A DNA stretch of 64,000 nucleotides from Streptomyces sp. 6-11-2 (GTDB taxonomy: Bacteria > Actinomycetota > Actinomycetes > Streptomycetales > Streptomycetaceae). A program made the translations under genes and the position numbers. Positions 16,534 through 25,101 of this stretch are shown piece by piece. The notes below the pieces were generated by a model that was given only the letters and a program-made list of their open reading frames with translations, was not told the DNA's origin and did no database searches. Where the stretch lies: assembly GCF_006540305.1 (NCBI RefSeq), contig NZ_BJOR01000001.1, forward strand, positions 6,386,001 to 6,450,000, read 5' to 3'. Positions within the stretch are counted from its first letter, which is position 1, and the number at the start of each line of letters is the position of its first letter.

Positions 16534-17850
16534 TCAGCGGGGTGCCGCACGGGACCAGCCGGGCGGCGCCGCCAGCTCCGCCTCCAGCGCGGCGAGCCGG
16601 GCCCGGGCCGTCGCGCTGGAGGCGGAGCTGGCGACGAGGGCCCGCCACACGTCCAGGTCGTCCTCGCCCCACGGCGCGTGCGCCCAGTCGGCCAGCAGGC
16701 CGGGGTCGCGCCGGTCGATCAGCGCGCTCCGCATGCCGTCGGCGAGACGCTGCCGCAGCCGCACCACCGCGGGAGCCTGCGAGCCGGGCAGCAGTGGCCC
16801 GGAGTACGCCGCGGCGGCCGCCGCGACCGCCCCCGTCTCCAGCCGGTGCTGGACGACCGCCATGTCCGAGCCGACCGGCACGGACAGCCGGTAAGGGCGA
16901 GAGGAGAGCAGCCCCGGACCGAGGACCCTGCGCAGCCGGGCCAGTTCGGCCCGCAGCGTCACCGGTGTCACCGACTCGTCCTCGTACAGCGCGCACAGCA
17001 GCTCGTCCCCGGTCAGACCCTCCGGGTGACGGGCCAGCAGCACCAGGATCTCGCTGTGCCGACGGCTCAGCCGGACACCGCGACCGCCGACCACCAGCCG
17101 GGCCTCGTCCCGTCCGAGCGCGGTCAGCTCGGCCGCGTCGGCGACGGGCCGGCGCGGGGCGAGCAGCGCCAGTTCGGACTCGGCGGCCCGCGCCACCGCT
17201 CGCACGAAACCGAGGCTGTGCGGGTGGGCGAGCCCGTCCCCACCGGTGATGTCCACCGCTCCGAGCACCTGTCCCGTGCGCGGATCGTGCACCGGGGCCG
17301 CCGCGCACGTCCAGGGCTGGACACGCCGGATGAAGTGCTCGGCCGCGAACACCTGTACCGGGCGGTCCAGGGCGACCGCCGTGCCCGGCGCGTTCGTCCC
17401 GACGGCGGACTCCGACCAGCGCGCGCCCGGCACGAAGTTCATCCGGTCCGCCTTGCGGCGTGTCTCCGGATGCCCCTCCACCCACAGCAGTCTGCCGTGC
17501 GTGTCGCACACCGCGAGCAGATGCTCCCCGTCGGCGGCGAACGTGCCCAGCAACTCCCGGAACAGTGGCATCACCGGCGCCAGTGGATGCTCCGCCCGGT
17601 AGGTGCCGAGGTCGCTGTCGGCGAGTTCCACGCTCGCGGTGCCGTCCGGCCCGACACCCGCCCGCGCGGACCGCCGCCACGAGTCGGCCACCACCGGACG
17701 CACCGGGCGCGGCACCGCGCCCACCGCGGTGAACGTCTCGTGTGCCCGGCGCAGGGCCCGAACACGCTCGGCAGGGTCGGCTCCCGGCTCCAGGGCCACC
17801 CACGGATCGGTCAATGCGGCCTCCCCGGACGGCGATGCGGCTGGGGACAT
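16534..17850 (-). CDS. GAF-domain transcriptional regulator
   Basis: 438 residues from the ATG at 17850 (GGGAGTG upstream; a start nine codons earlier is less likely). An N-terminal helical segment (VVADSWRRSARAGVG) leads into a GAF sensor domain (about 75-225: LLAVCDTHGRLLWVEGHPET, SESAVGTNAPGTAVA, QPWTCAAAPVHDP, LGAVDITGGDGLAHPHSL). This layout is that of AcoR-like activators, but no sigma-54 AAA domain follows. Instead a winged-helix-like part (LSRRHSEILVLLARHPEGLT, LRAELARLRRVLG) forms the C-terminus. It likely senses a small molecule and controls the aldehyde dehydrogenase just downstream. Confidence 0.85.
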   Translation of the reverse strand: MSPAASPSGEAALTDPWVALEPGADPAERVRALRRAHETFTAVGAVPRPVRPVVADSWRRSARAGVGPDGTASVELADSDLGTYRAEHPLAPVMPLFRELLGTFAADGEHLLAVCDTHGRLLWVEGHPETRRKADRMNFVPGARWSESAVGTNAPGTAVALDRPVQVFAAEHFIRRVQPWTCAAAPVHDPRTGQVLGAVDITGGDGLAHPHSLGFVRAVARAAESELALLAPRRPVADAAELTALGRDEARLVVGGRGVRLSRRHSEILVLLARHPEGLTGDELLCALYEDESVTPVTLRAELARLRRVLGPGLLSSRPYRLSVPVGSDMAVVQHRLETGAVAAAAAAYSGPLLPGSQAPAVVRLRQRLADGMRSALIDRRDPGLLADWAHAPWGEDDLDVWRALVASSASSATARARLAALEAELAAPPGWSRAAPR

Positions 17851-17898
17851 CGTCACTCCCGGCGCGCCCCCGGACAACCTCTTCGCCCGGGCTCGCCG

Positions 17899-18498
17899 TC
17901 AGGCGAAGTTCACCAGTCTGATGTAACGCACCCAGTCCCAGCTGGGCCCGGGATCGGTGTGGTCCGTGCCCGGTACTTCATAGTGCCCGATGATGTGCGC
18001 GCGGTCCTTGGGGATGCGGTATCTGTCGCAGATCGCCGCGGTGAGTCTGGCCGACTCCTCGTACAGGGCGTTGGTGAAGTAGGCGGGCTCGTCCACCCAG
18101 CCCTCGTGCTCGATGCCGATGCTGCGGGTGTTGTAGTCCCAGTTCCCGGCGTGCCAGGCGACGTCCGACTCGAGGACGCACTGCGCGACGTGTCCGTCGG
18201 CGGACCGGACGACATAGTGCGCGGACACCTCCTTCTTCGGGTTCTGGAAGATCGCCAGGGTGCTGGCGTAGGTCTCCTGGGTGACGTGGATGACCACGCG
18301 GTCCACCGAGTAGCTCATGGGCCGACGGGACGCCGTGTAGTTGGAGTTGCTCGCCGGCTGCCACTCGGCCTCCGGGTAGTCCACTGCCCGGGGTCGCGCG
18401 CTGGCTTGCGCGGCGGGAAGCAGGGCGTAGGGGACGGCGGCCAGAGCGGCACCCTTGAGCAGATTTCGTCGGCTGGTGAGAGGTCGTGCCCGTTCCAT
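17899..18498 (-). CDS. Tat-exported N-acetylmuramoyl-L-alanine amidase
   Basis: 199 residues from the ATG at 18498. A twin-arginine signal (SRRNLLKGAALAAVPYALL) ends near ASA-RP. The mature part is an Amidase_2/T7-lysozyme-like domain: zinc ligands in VVIHVTQETY, SAHYVVRSADG and WHAGNWDYNTRSIGIEHEG, and HTDPGPSWDW near the end. The enzyme cuts the bond between MurNAc and L-Ala of peptidoglycan outside the membrane. There is no separate wall-binding domain. It ends 48 bp before the regulator start; the same strand suggests readthrough, but the functions are unrelated. Confidence 0.92.
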   Translation of the reverse strand: MERARPLTSRRNLLKGAALAAVPYALLPAAQASARPRAVDYPEAEWQPASNSNYTASRRPMSYSVDRVVIHVTQETYASTLAIFQNPKKEVSAHYVVRSADGHVAQCVLESDVAWHAGNWDYNTRSIGIEHEGWVDEPAYFTNALYEESARLTAAICDRYRIPKDRAHIIGHYEVPGTDHTDPGPSWDWVRYIRLVNFA

Positions 18499-18761
18499 GG
18501 GCGGTGGCCTTTCTGTGGGGGAGTGGTGGTGCGGGTGTCCGTGGGGAGGTGGTGCGGGAGGTCGCTGGGTGGGGTGGTCGTGCGGTCCGCGGTGAGTCTC
18601 GCTCACCGACGGCCGCTCCTTGCGGAGCTGGGCCACGCACGGAGTTGGTGTCACACGGATCGGCCAACGGGGACGCGTCGGTCCGGGTGGCCGGGTGGCC
18701 GGGTGGCCGACTGGCTGGGGTGGCCTGGGTCCGGCCTGCCGAACCCGCGTTCGCGCACGAG
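18499..18761. other. Gene-poor stretch upstream of the amidase
   Basis: Repeated gtggccgggtggccgggtggcc-like words around 18685-18730 and G-rich runs; no long supported frame. Together with 18870-19041 it makes up most of the 543 bp between the amidase start and the ROK stop. Confidence 0.35.
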
Positions 18762-18869
18762 TCACTTCACCGCGGCGACCCGGGATATCCGGACCGCGTC
18801 CACCGGCCGGTGTGCGGCGCCGGCGGACAGGACGCGCGTGTCCGGGACAGCTCGTGTTTCCCCCGTCAT
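18762..18869 (-). CDS. Possible 35-residue small protein
   Basis: ATG at 18869 with AAGGGG at good spacing opens MTGETRAVPDTRVLSAGAAH and runs 35 codons to a TGA at 18762. The product is basic and soluble, without a signal or recognised motif. It lies upstream of the amidase on the same strand. Only the ribosome site supports it; chance is a fair alternative. Confidence 0.25.
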   Translation of the reverse strand: MTGETRAVPDTRVLSAGAAHRPVDAVRISRVAAVK

Positions 18870-19041
18870 GTGAACCCCTTCGTCCACCTGAGATCCGCGG
18901 TCGACCCGACTCGACGGCGGCACCTCGCGTGAATCACGTTACGGGGCTTGCGGGTTGGGCAGAAGAGCCCGGCGAGGTTCGGTGGACGCCCGGGGAAATG
19001 TGGAAAACTCCGCCACTCGATCCGGTGAAGCAGGCCTGCGG

Positions 19042-20250
19042 TCAGGCGCGTTCGGCCACCGCCGCCGGGTCGTCGAGGACGGCCCGCACCACCGCGTGCG
19101 CGGCACCCAGCAGCGGCCCCTCGGGGCCCAGCCGGGACACGGACACCGGACAGGCGGGCCCCGCGGTCCGGCTCGCCAACTCGGCCTCCAGGGAGGGCAG
19201 CAGCCAGGGCGCGAGTGCGGCCAGGGCACCGCCCAGCACGACGCTCCGGGGGTCGAGCAGATTGACGGCCCCGGTCAGCGCGACGCCCAGCGCCCTGCCG
19301 GCGTCGCGCAGGGCCCGGCGCACGTCCTCGTCGCCGTCGGCTGCGCGGGTGGCGAGCAGCCCTACCCGGCCTTCGCCCGGTTCCAGGCCGGCCGCCCGCA
19401 GTACGGCTTCCTCTCCCGCATACTGTTCCAGGCAGCCGCGCCCGCCGCAGGGACAGGCGGGCCCCTCCGGTTCGACCGGCACATGCCCCAGCTCGCCCGC
19501 GAAACCGCGCGTCCCGCGCAGCAGCCGCCCGTCGACCACCACGGCGGCACCGATACCGATCTCCGCCGACACGTGCAGGAAGTCACGCGGAGTGTCCTCG
19601 CCGAGCCAGAGTTCCGCGAGCCCGCCGAAGTTCGCCTCGTTGTCCACCGTCAGGGGCAGGCCGGGCGGCAGCAGGGCGCCGAGATCGGTGTCGTTCCAGT
19701 CGAGGTTGGGAGCCCGCACGACCGTACGGCCGTCCCGTGCGATCAGTCCGGGCACGGCGACCGAGAGTCCCGCGGGCCACAGGTCCTGCCGCTCGGCCTC
19801 GGCGACGACCTGTCGTATCAGCGCGGTGAGTTCGCGCGTCACCGGTTCGGGCGAGCGGCCGCGGTTGGTTCCGTGGCGAACCGCCCGTGCCCGTACCTGG
19901 CCGCGCAGGTCGACCACGCAGGCCGCGAGGTGGTCGACCCCGACCTCCGCGCCGACCCCGGCCGGGCCGTGGCCGCTGACGGCCAGCGCCGAACCGGGGC
20001 GGCCCACCCGGCCGGGCCGTTCGGGTCCCAGCTCTTCCAGCAGCCCGGTCCGGACCAGTTCGTCGACGAGGGTCGACACCGCGGCACGGGTCAGTCCGAT
20101 GCGTGAGGCGACCGCCGCCCGCGACAGCTGCCCCTCGGCGCGGACGGTGTGCATGACCCGGGCGAGGTTGCGGCGGCGCATGCCCTGCTGGGTGTCGGGC
20201 AGCGCGCGCCCCGGACCGGCCGGGCGGGTCTCGTGCAGCGGTGCGGTCAT
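19042..20250 (-). CDS. ROK-family repressor of xylose genes (XylR-like)
   Basis: 402 residues. An N-terminal winged helix (RRRNLARVMHTVRAEGQLSR, RIGLTRAAVSTLVDELVRTG) is followed by a ROK sugar-kinase-like fold: DLRGQ, VAVPGLI, NLDWND, LTVDNEANFGGLAELW, the zinc motif CPCGGRGCLEQYAG and VVLGGALA. Such proteins bind DNA and release it on binding a sugar. It is 99 bp downstream of xylB on the same strand and within the xylose cluster, so it most likely represses xylA and xylB in the absence of xylose. The gap to xylB holds a palindromic ggacggccgtcc cluster (20311-20335). Confidence 0.92.
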   Translation of the reverse strand: MTAPLHETRPAGPGRALPDTQQGMRRRNLARVMHTVRAEGQLSRAAVASRIGLTRAAVSTLVDELVRTGLLEELGPERPGRVGRPGSALAVSGHGPAGVGAEVGVDHLAACVVDLRGQVRARAVRHGTNRGRSPEPVTRELTALIRQVVAEAERQDLWPAGLSVAVPGLIARDGRTVVRAPNLDWNDTDLGALLPPGLPLTVDNEANFGGLAELWLGEDTPRDFLHVSAEIGIGAAVVVDGRLLRGTRGFAGELGHVPVEPEGPACPCGGRGCLEQYAGEEAVLRAAGLEPGEGRVGLLATRAADGDEDVRRALRDAGRALGVALTGAVNLLDPRSVVLGGALAALAPWLLPSLEAELASRTAGPACPVSVSRLGPEGPLLGAAHAVVRAVLDDPAAVAERA

Positions 20251-20349
20251 GCCTCCGTCGTCCTTGGTCGGTGTCCGCCGGCGAATCCGCGCCGAGCGGT
20301 GCGATGCGGGCGGACGGCCGTCGGACGGCCGTCCGTCGGCAGGCGTCCG

Positions 20350-21795
20350 TCAGGGGGTCCGCGTCCCGCGCTCCAGGAGCGGTGCCGCATCGGAGAGTAC
20401 CCCGGAGATCCTGTTCAAGGTCGCCTCGTCGCGGTCCACCGCCTCCAGCACCGGGCCGTCGGCCGTCCGCCAGCGACGGGCGACCGCGGCCGGGTCCTCG
20501 CCGGTGAGCAGCCCCGCGGCCTGGGCCGCGGCGCCCAGCGCGACCAGCTCTCGGGCCTCGGGGATCAGCACGGGCCGCCCGGACAGGCGCCGTACGGTCT
20601 GCTGCCAGGCCGTGCCCCGGGCGCCGCCGCCGATCAGCAGCAGCGGGGTGGTGCGGTCGGCGTCCTGGTCGAGCACCAGGTCCAGGGCGCCGAGCAGGGC
20701 GTGCACGGCGCCGTCGTAGGCGGCCTGGAGCAGCTGTCCGGCCGTGGTGTCGTGGCGCAGTCCGTGCAGCAGCCCGGAGGCGTTCGGCAGGTTCGGAGTG
20801 CGTTCGCCGTCCAGGTAGGGGAGCAGGGTGACGGACGTACCCGGCTCCACGGCCTCGCGGTCCAGGCCGAGCAGGGCGGCGACCCGGTCGACGGCGAGCG
20901 TGCAGTTGAGGGTGCAGGCCAGCGGCAGCCAGTCGCCGCGCGCGTCGGCGAAACCCGCCACCGTTCCCGACGGGTCGGCGGTCCGGTGGCGCGACACCGC
21001 GTACACCGTGCCGGAGGTGCCGAGACTCAGCACCGGGGTTCCCGGCCGCAGTCCGAGGCCCAGCGCGGCGGCGGCGTTGTCACCGGTGCCGGCCGCCACC
21101 AGCGTGCCCTTGGAGAACGGCAGGTCGTGGCTGTCGCGCACGGTCCCCGCCACCTCGCCGGGGCGCACCACCCGGGGCAGCAGCGCCGGATCGAGCCCCA
21201 CAAGGGCGAGGATCTCCTCGTCGTAGGCCTCGGTCGTGGACGCCCACCAGCCCGTACCTGAGGCGTCTCCCCGGTCGGTCGTGCCCTCGCCCGTCAGATG
21301 CTGGGTGAGGTAGTCGTGCGGCAGGCGGACCGCCGCCGTCGAGCGCGCCGCCTCCGGCTCGTGCTCGGCCAGCCAGGCCCACTTCGTGACCGTGAAGGAG
21401 GCTCCCGGCACGCTGCCCGTGCGCTCCGCCCAGGCCTTCGAACCGCCCAGCTCCTCGACGAGACGGCGGGCCTGCGGGGCCGAGCGCACGTCGTTCCACA
21501 GCAGGGCCGGCCGTACCGGGGCGCCCTGCGCGTCCAGGGTCACGAGTCCGTGCTGCTGGCCGGCGATCGACACGGCGGCGGCCTCGTGGGCCGCCTCCCC
21601 GCACTGGTGCAGCGCCTCGCACAGCGCGTCCCACCACTGGCGTGGGTCGCTCTCGCGGCCGTCACCGGACGAGACGGTGTGCGGCGCCTGCCCGCTCGCC
21701 ACGACCTGCCCGGTGGCCGCGTCGACGACGAGCACCTTGGTGGACTGCGTGGACGAGTCCACACCGACGACGAGCGGACCCTCGGCTGCTGACAT
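20350..21795 (-). CDS. xylB: Xylulokinase
   Basis: 481 residues. FGGY-family carbohydrate kinase: phosphate-binding start VVGVDSSTQSTKVLVVD, then SIAGQQHGLV, LWNDVRS, KWAWLAEHEP, the catalytic-Asp region DRGDASGTGWW, LVAAGTGDNAAAALG, and the adenosine motif LLLIGGGARGTAWQQTV. It phosphorylates D-xylulose to D-xylulose 5-phosphate, feeding the pentose phosphate pathway. It is divergent from xylA (179 bp apart) and followed by the ROK repressor. Length and all motifs are normal for actinobacterial XylB. Confidence 0.95.
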   Translation of the reverse strand: MSAAEGPLVVGVDSSTQSTKVLVVDAATGQVVASGQAPHTVSSGDGRESDPRQWWDALCEALHQCGEAAHEAAAVSIAGQQHGLVTLDAQGAPVRPALLWNDVRSAPQARRLVEELGGSKAWAERTGSVPGASFTVTKWAWLAEHEPEAARSTAAVRLPHDYLTQHLTGEGTTDRGDASGTGWWASTTEAYDEEILALVGLDPALLPRVVRPGEVAGTVRDSHDLPFSKGTLVAAGTGDNAAAALGLGLRPGTPVLSLGTSGTVYAVSRHRTADPSGTVAGFADARGDWLPLACTLNCTLAVDRVAALLGLDREAVEPGTSVTLLPYLDGERTPNLPNASGLLHGLRHDTTAGQLLQAAYDGAVHALLGALDLVLDQDADRTTPLLLIGGGARGTAWQQTVRRLSGRPVLIPEARELVALGAAAQAAGLLTGEDPAAVARRWRTADGPVLEAVDRDEATLNRISGVLSDAAPLLERGTRTP

Positions 21796-21919
21796 CGGCT
21801 CTCCCTCTTTCCGCGGCTCGCGCGATCTGACCTGCGGTTCTCATGGTGTACACGGCCCGGCGACGCGGGTGCCGTCCCGGTCGGGGCCCTCTGTTCCCTT
21901 CCCAGGGATGCGTCGGCAT

Positions 21920-23141
<1,222 letters not shown>

Positions 23142-23161
23142 CACGGAGGCGTCCGGCTCCC

Positions 23162-23189
23162 GGGGGCACACACGCGTACGTGTGCCCCC
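23162..23189 (+). terminator. Hairpin after xylA
   Basis: A perfect 10-bp inverted repeat (23162-23171 with 23180-23189, 8-nt loop) 20 bp after the xylA stop. It is followed at 23190-23265 by three imperfect copies of a unit of about 25 bp built on gccgaggggccgtacgcgcg, of unknown meaning. Confidence 0.65.
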
Positions 23190-23398
23190 CGAGGGGCCGT
23201 ACGCGCGGTGCCGAGGGGGCCGTACGCGCGCGCGTGCCGAGGGGTCCGCACGTGCGCGTGTGTCGTGGGCGCTCCGGGCGGCACGCCGTCCGCCCGTGAC
23301 TGGTCCCCGCGCGGAATGCCGCGGAACCATGCGATCCATGGCATGGGTTCGTATCGACTTCCGCGCGGGGCCCGCGTGTTGTCCGGGCGGCGGCGACG

Positions 23399-23734
23399 AT
23401 GGGCGCCATGGCCATCCCGCCCGTACCGCCTCGGCCGCCCGGGCCGCCGAAACGCAGGAACCCGCTCTTCGTCCTCCTCACCGTGCTGGCCGCCGCCGGT
23501 GCGGTCGCCTTGGTGCTGGTGCTCGCTTCCTCGGGAAGCGGCTCGCGGGACGAGCACCCTCCCTCCGGCAGCAGCCCGCGTACGAGCCCGTCACCCGCAA
23601 CGAGCCCCTCGCCCGCCCCGACCCCGAGCCTCCCCACCGAGCTGCCGACCCGGCTCCCCAGCTCCCTGCCCTCCGGCTTCCCGAGCGGTCTGCCGAGCGA
23701 GATCCCGAGTGATCTCCAATCGCTGCTTCCCTGA
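23399..23734 (+). CDS. Single-pass membrane protein with Pro/Ser-rich outer tail
   Basis: 111 residues. A Pro-rich cytoplasmic start (IPPVPPRPPGPPKRRN), one transmembrane helix (FVLLTVLAAAGAVALVLVLA) and a low-complexity extracytoplasmic tail of S/P/T with short repeats (SPSPATSPSPAP, then LPT-LPS-FPS-LPS units). Such proteins are frequent in Streptomyces and usually annotated hypothetical; the tail resembles wall-spanning linkers. ATG codons at 23399 and 23408 are both possible. I know no function. Confidence 0.6.
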   Translation: MGAMAIPPVPPRPPGPPKRRNPLFVLLTVLAAAGAVALVLVLASSGSGSRDEHPPSGSSPRTSPSPATSPSPAPTPSLPTELPTRLPSSLPSGFPSGLPSEIPSDLQSLLP

Positions 23735-23835
23735 CCGGACGGAGGTGGCCCGCCGTCACGGCCGACCGGACCGGGCGGGGCTGCCGGACGTGCAGCGGAC
23801 CGGACAGGCCGCCGTACGCAGATCACATTTCGCGG

Positions 23836-25101
23836 CTACTCCTCCCCGCCCTCGGCACGGGCCATCACGGCCAGCGCCGTCGCCGGGTCCTGGGCGGGTG
23901 ACCCGGCGGGCTCCCAGTGGCCCTGCCGCCTCCGGTAGGGCCACCAGCGGCCGTCCCGTCCCAGGCGGAGCTGGCGCTCCTCCCCATCGACGGTCCAGCG
24001 GTTGTTCTCGGCCCGCAGCGACGGCCTCTCGTCCTCCTCCCACGCCGACTCCACAGCGGCGCACGCGCGTGCGTGGTCGTCGCCGTCCGGCGCCCACTCC
24101 TCCTCCAGCACGGACAGGCCCGCGGCGCCTCCCAGCCGAAAGGCGAGCACGGCCCGTGTCAGCTCCTCCCTGTTGCGGCCCGAGCCCTCGGCCAGCCGGT
24201 CCAGCACTGCGCTGTCGGTGGCGCCCGCGGCCAGGCGTACGGCGTCCTGGACGACGGTCGGCTGCGGGACCGGCGAGTGCGCCGCCGTCACGGCGTTCAG
24301 CGTCTCGCCGAGCCACTGGCGCGCCGCCACCGCCGTCCGCGCGGCCAGGATCTCCAGCGCGGAGGGATCGACCCCCGGCGCCGGCGGGGTTTCGGTGTCC
24401 AGGCCGGGCGGCAGGCCCGGTTCCTCGGGCAGCTCCGGCAGGGGCGGCAGGGCAGGCAGCGCATACCCCGCCGCGTACGCCTTCGCGGCGTCCACTCCGT
24501 CCGGCGCCGACGGCCCGCCGTCGTCCGCGGTGTCACGGCCTTGGAGCTCGGCGGACAGGACTCGCTCAGCGCGGCCGCGCATCAGCAGCAGCACGAACGG
24601 ATCCTGGTCCAGCAGCCGCGCCACGACGTGGCACAGCGCCGCGGTGTGCCCGCAATGGTCCCAGGCGCCGCAGTCGCACTCGGGTTCCAGATCCCCGATC
24701 CCGGGCAGCAGTTCGATCCCCGCGGCCGCGGCGTCCTCGGCGAGAGACGGCGGCAGGTCGCGGTCGAGCAGCGCCGCCAGGTACCCGGACCGTTCGGCGA
24801 CGACAGCCAGGAACCGGTCCCACTCGCCGTCGGACAGTTCCTCCAGCAGGACGTCCGCGCGGTGCGCCGTACGATCGCGGTCGTGCACCAGGGCCGTGAC
24901 GCGGCCCGGGCGCACCGAGACCGCGCCGACCGCGCCCGCGCGGGCGAGCCTGCGGCCGGTCTTCACCTGCTCGCCGTCCAGGGCCGTGTCCTCGAGCGCC
25001 TTCAGCCAGGCCTGGCCCCACCACGTGAGGGCGAAACCCCGCCCCCGCGCGGGCGGCAGGGCGGCGAACGTGCGCTCCTGGTCGGCACGGTGATCCGTCA
25101 T
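23836..25101 (-). CDS. SWIM zinc-finger protein partnered with SNF2 helicase
   Basis: 421 residues from the ATG at 25101, overlapping the helicase stop by 4 bp (ATGA), so translationally coupled. The N-terminus TWWGQAWLKALEDTALD is typical of this family. The SWIM motif CDCGAWDHCGHTAALCHVVA (CxC...CxH) sits near residue 145 and should bind zinc and nucleic acid or protein. The rest is Pro- and acid-rich with a conserved end (WWPYRRRQGHWEPAG). The pair SNF2 helicase plus SWIM protein is recurrent in actinobacteria; its biological role, probably nucleic-acid remodelling or repair, is not established. Confidence 0.88.
   Translation of the reverse strand: MTDHRADQERTFAALPPARGRGFALTWWGQAWLKALEDTALDGEQVKTGRRLARAGAVGAVSVRPGRVTALVHDRDRTAHRADVLLEELSDGEWDRFLAVVAERSGYLAALLDRDLPPSLAEDAAAAGIELLPGIGDLEPECDCGAWDHCGHTAALCHVVARLLDQDPFVLLLMRGRAERVLSAELQGRDTADDGGPSAPDGVDAAKAYAAGYALPALPPLPELPEEPGLPPGLDTETPPAPGVDPSALEILAARTAVAARQWLGETLNAVTAAHSPVPQPTVVQDAVRLAAGATDSAVLDRLAEGSGRNREELTRAVLAFRLGGAAGLSVLEEEWAPDGDDHARACAAVESAWEEDERPSLRAENNRWTVDGEERQLRLGRDGRWWPYRRRQGHWEPAGSPAQDPATALAVMARAEGGEE

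Noticed and set aside
23189..23270. CRISPR-like short repeats after xylA
   Set aside because: Only three imperfect copies without distinct spacers; it is a local tandem repeat next to a terminator.
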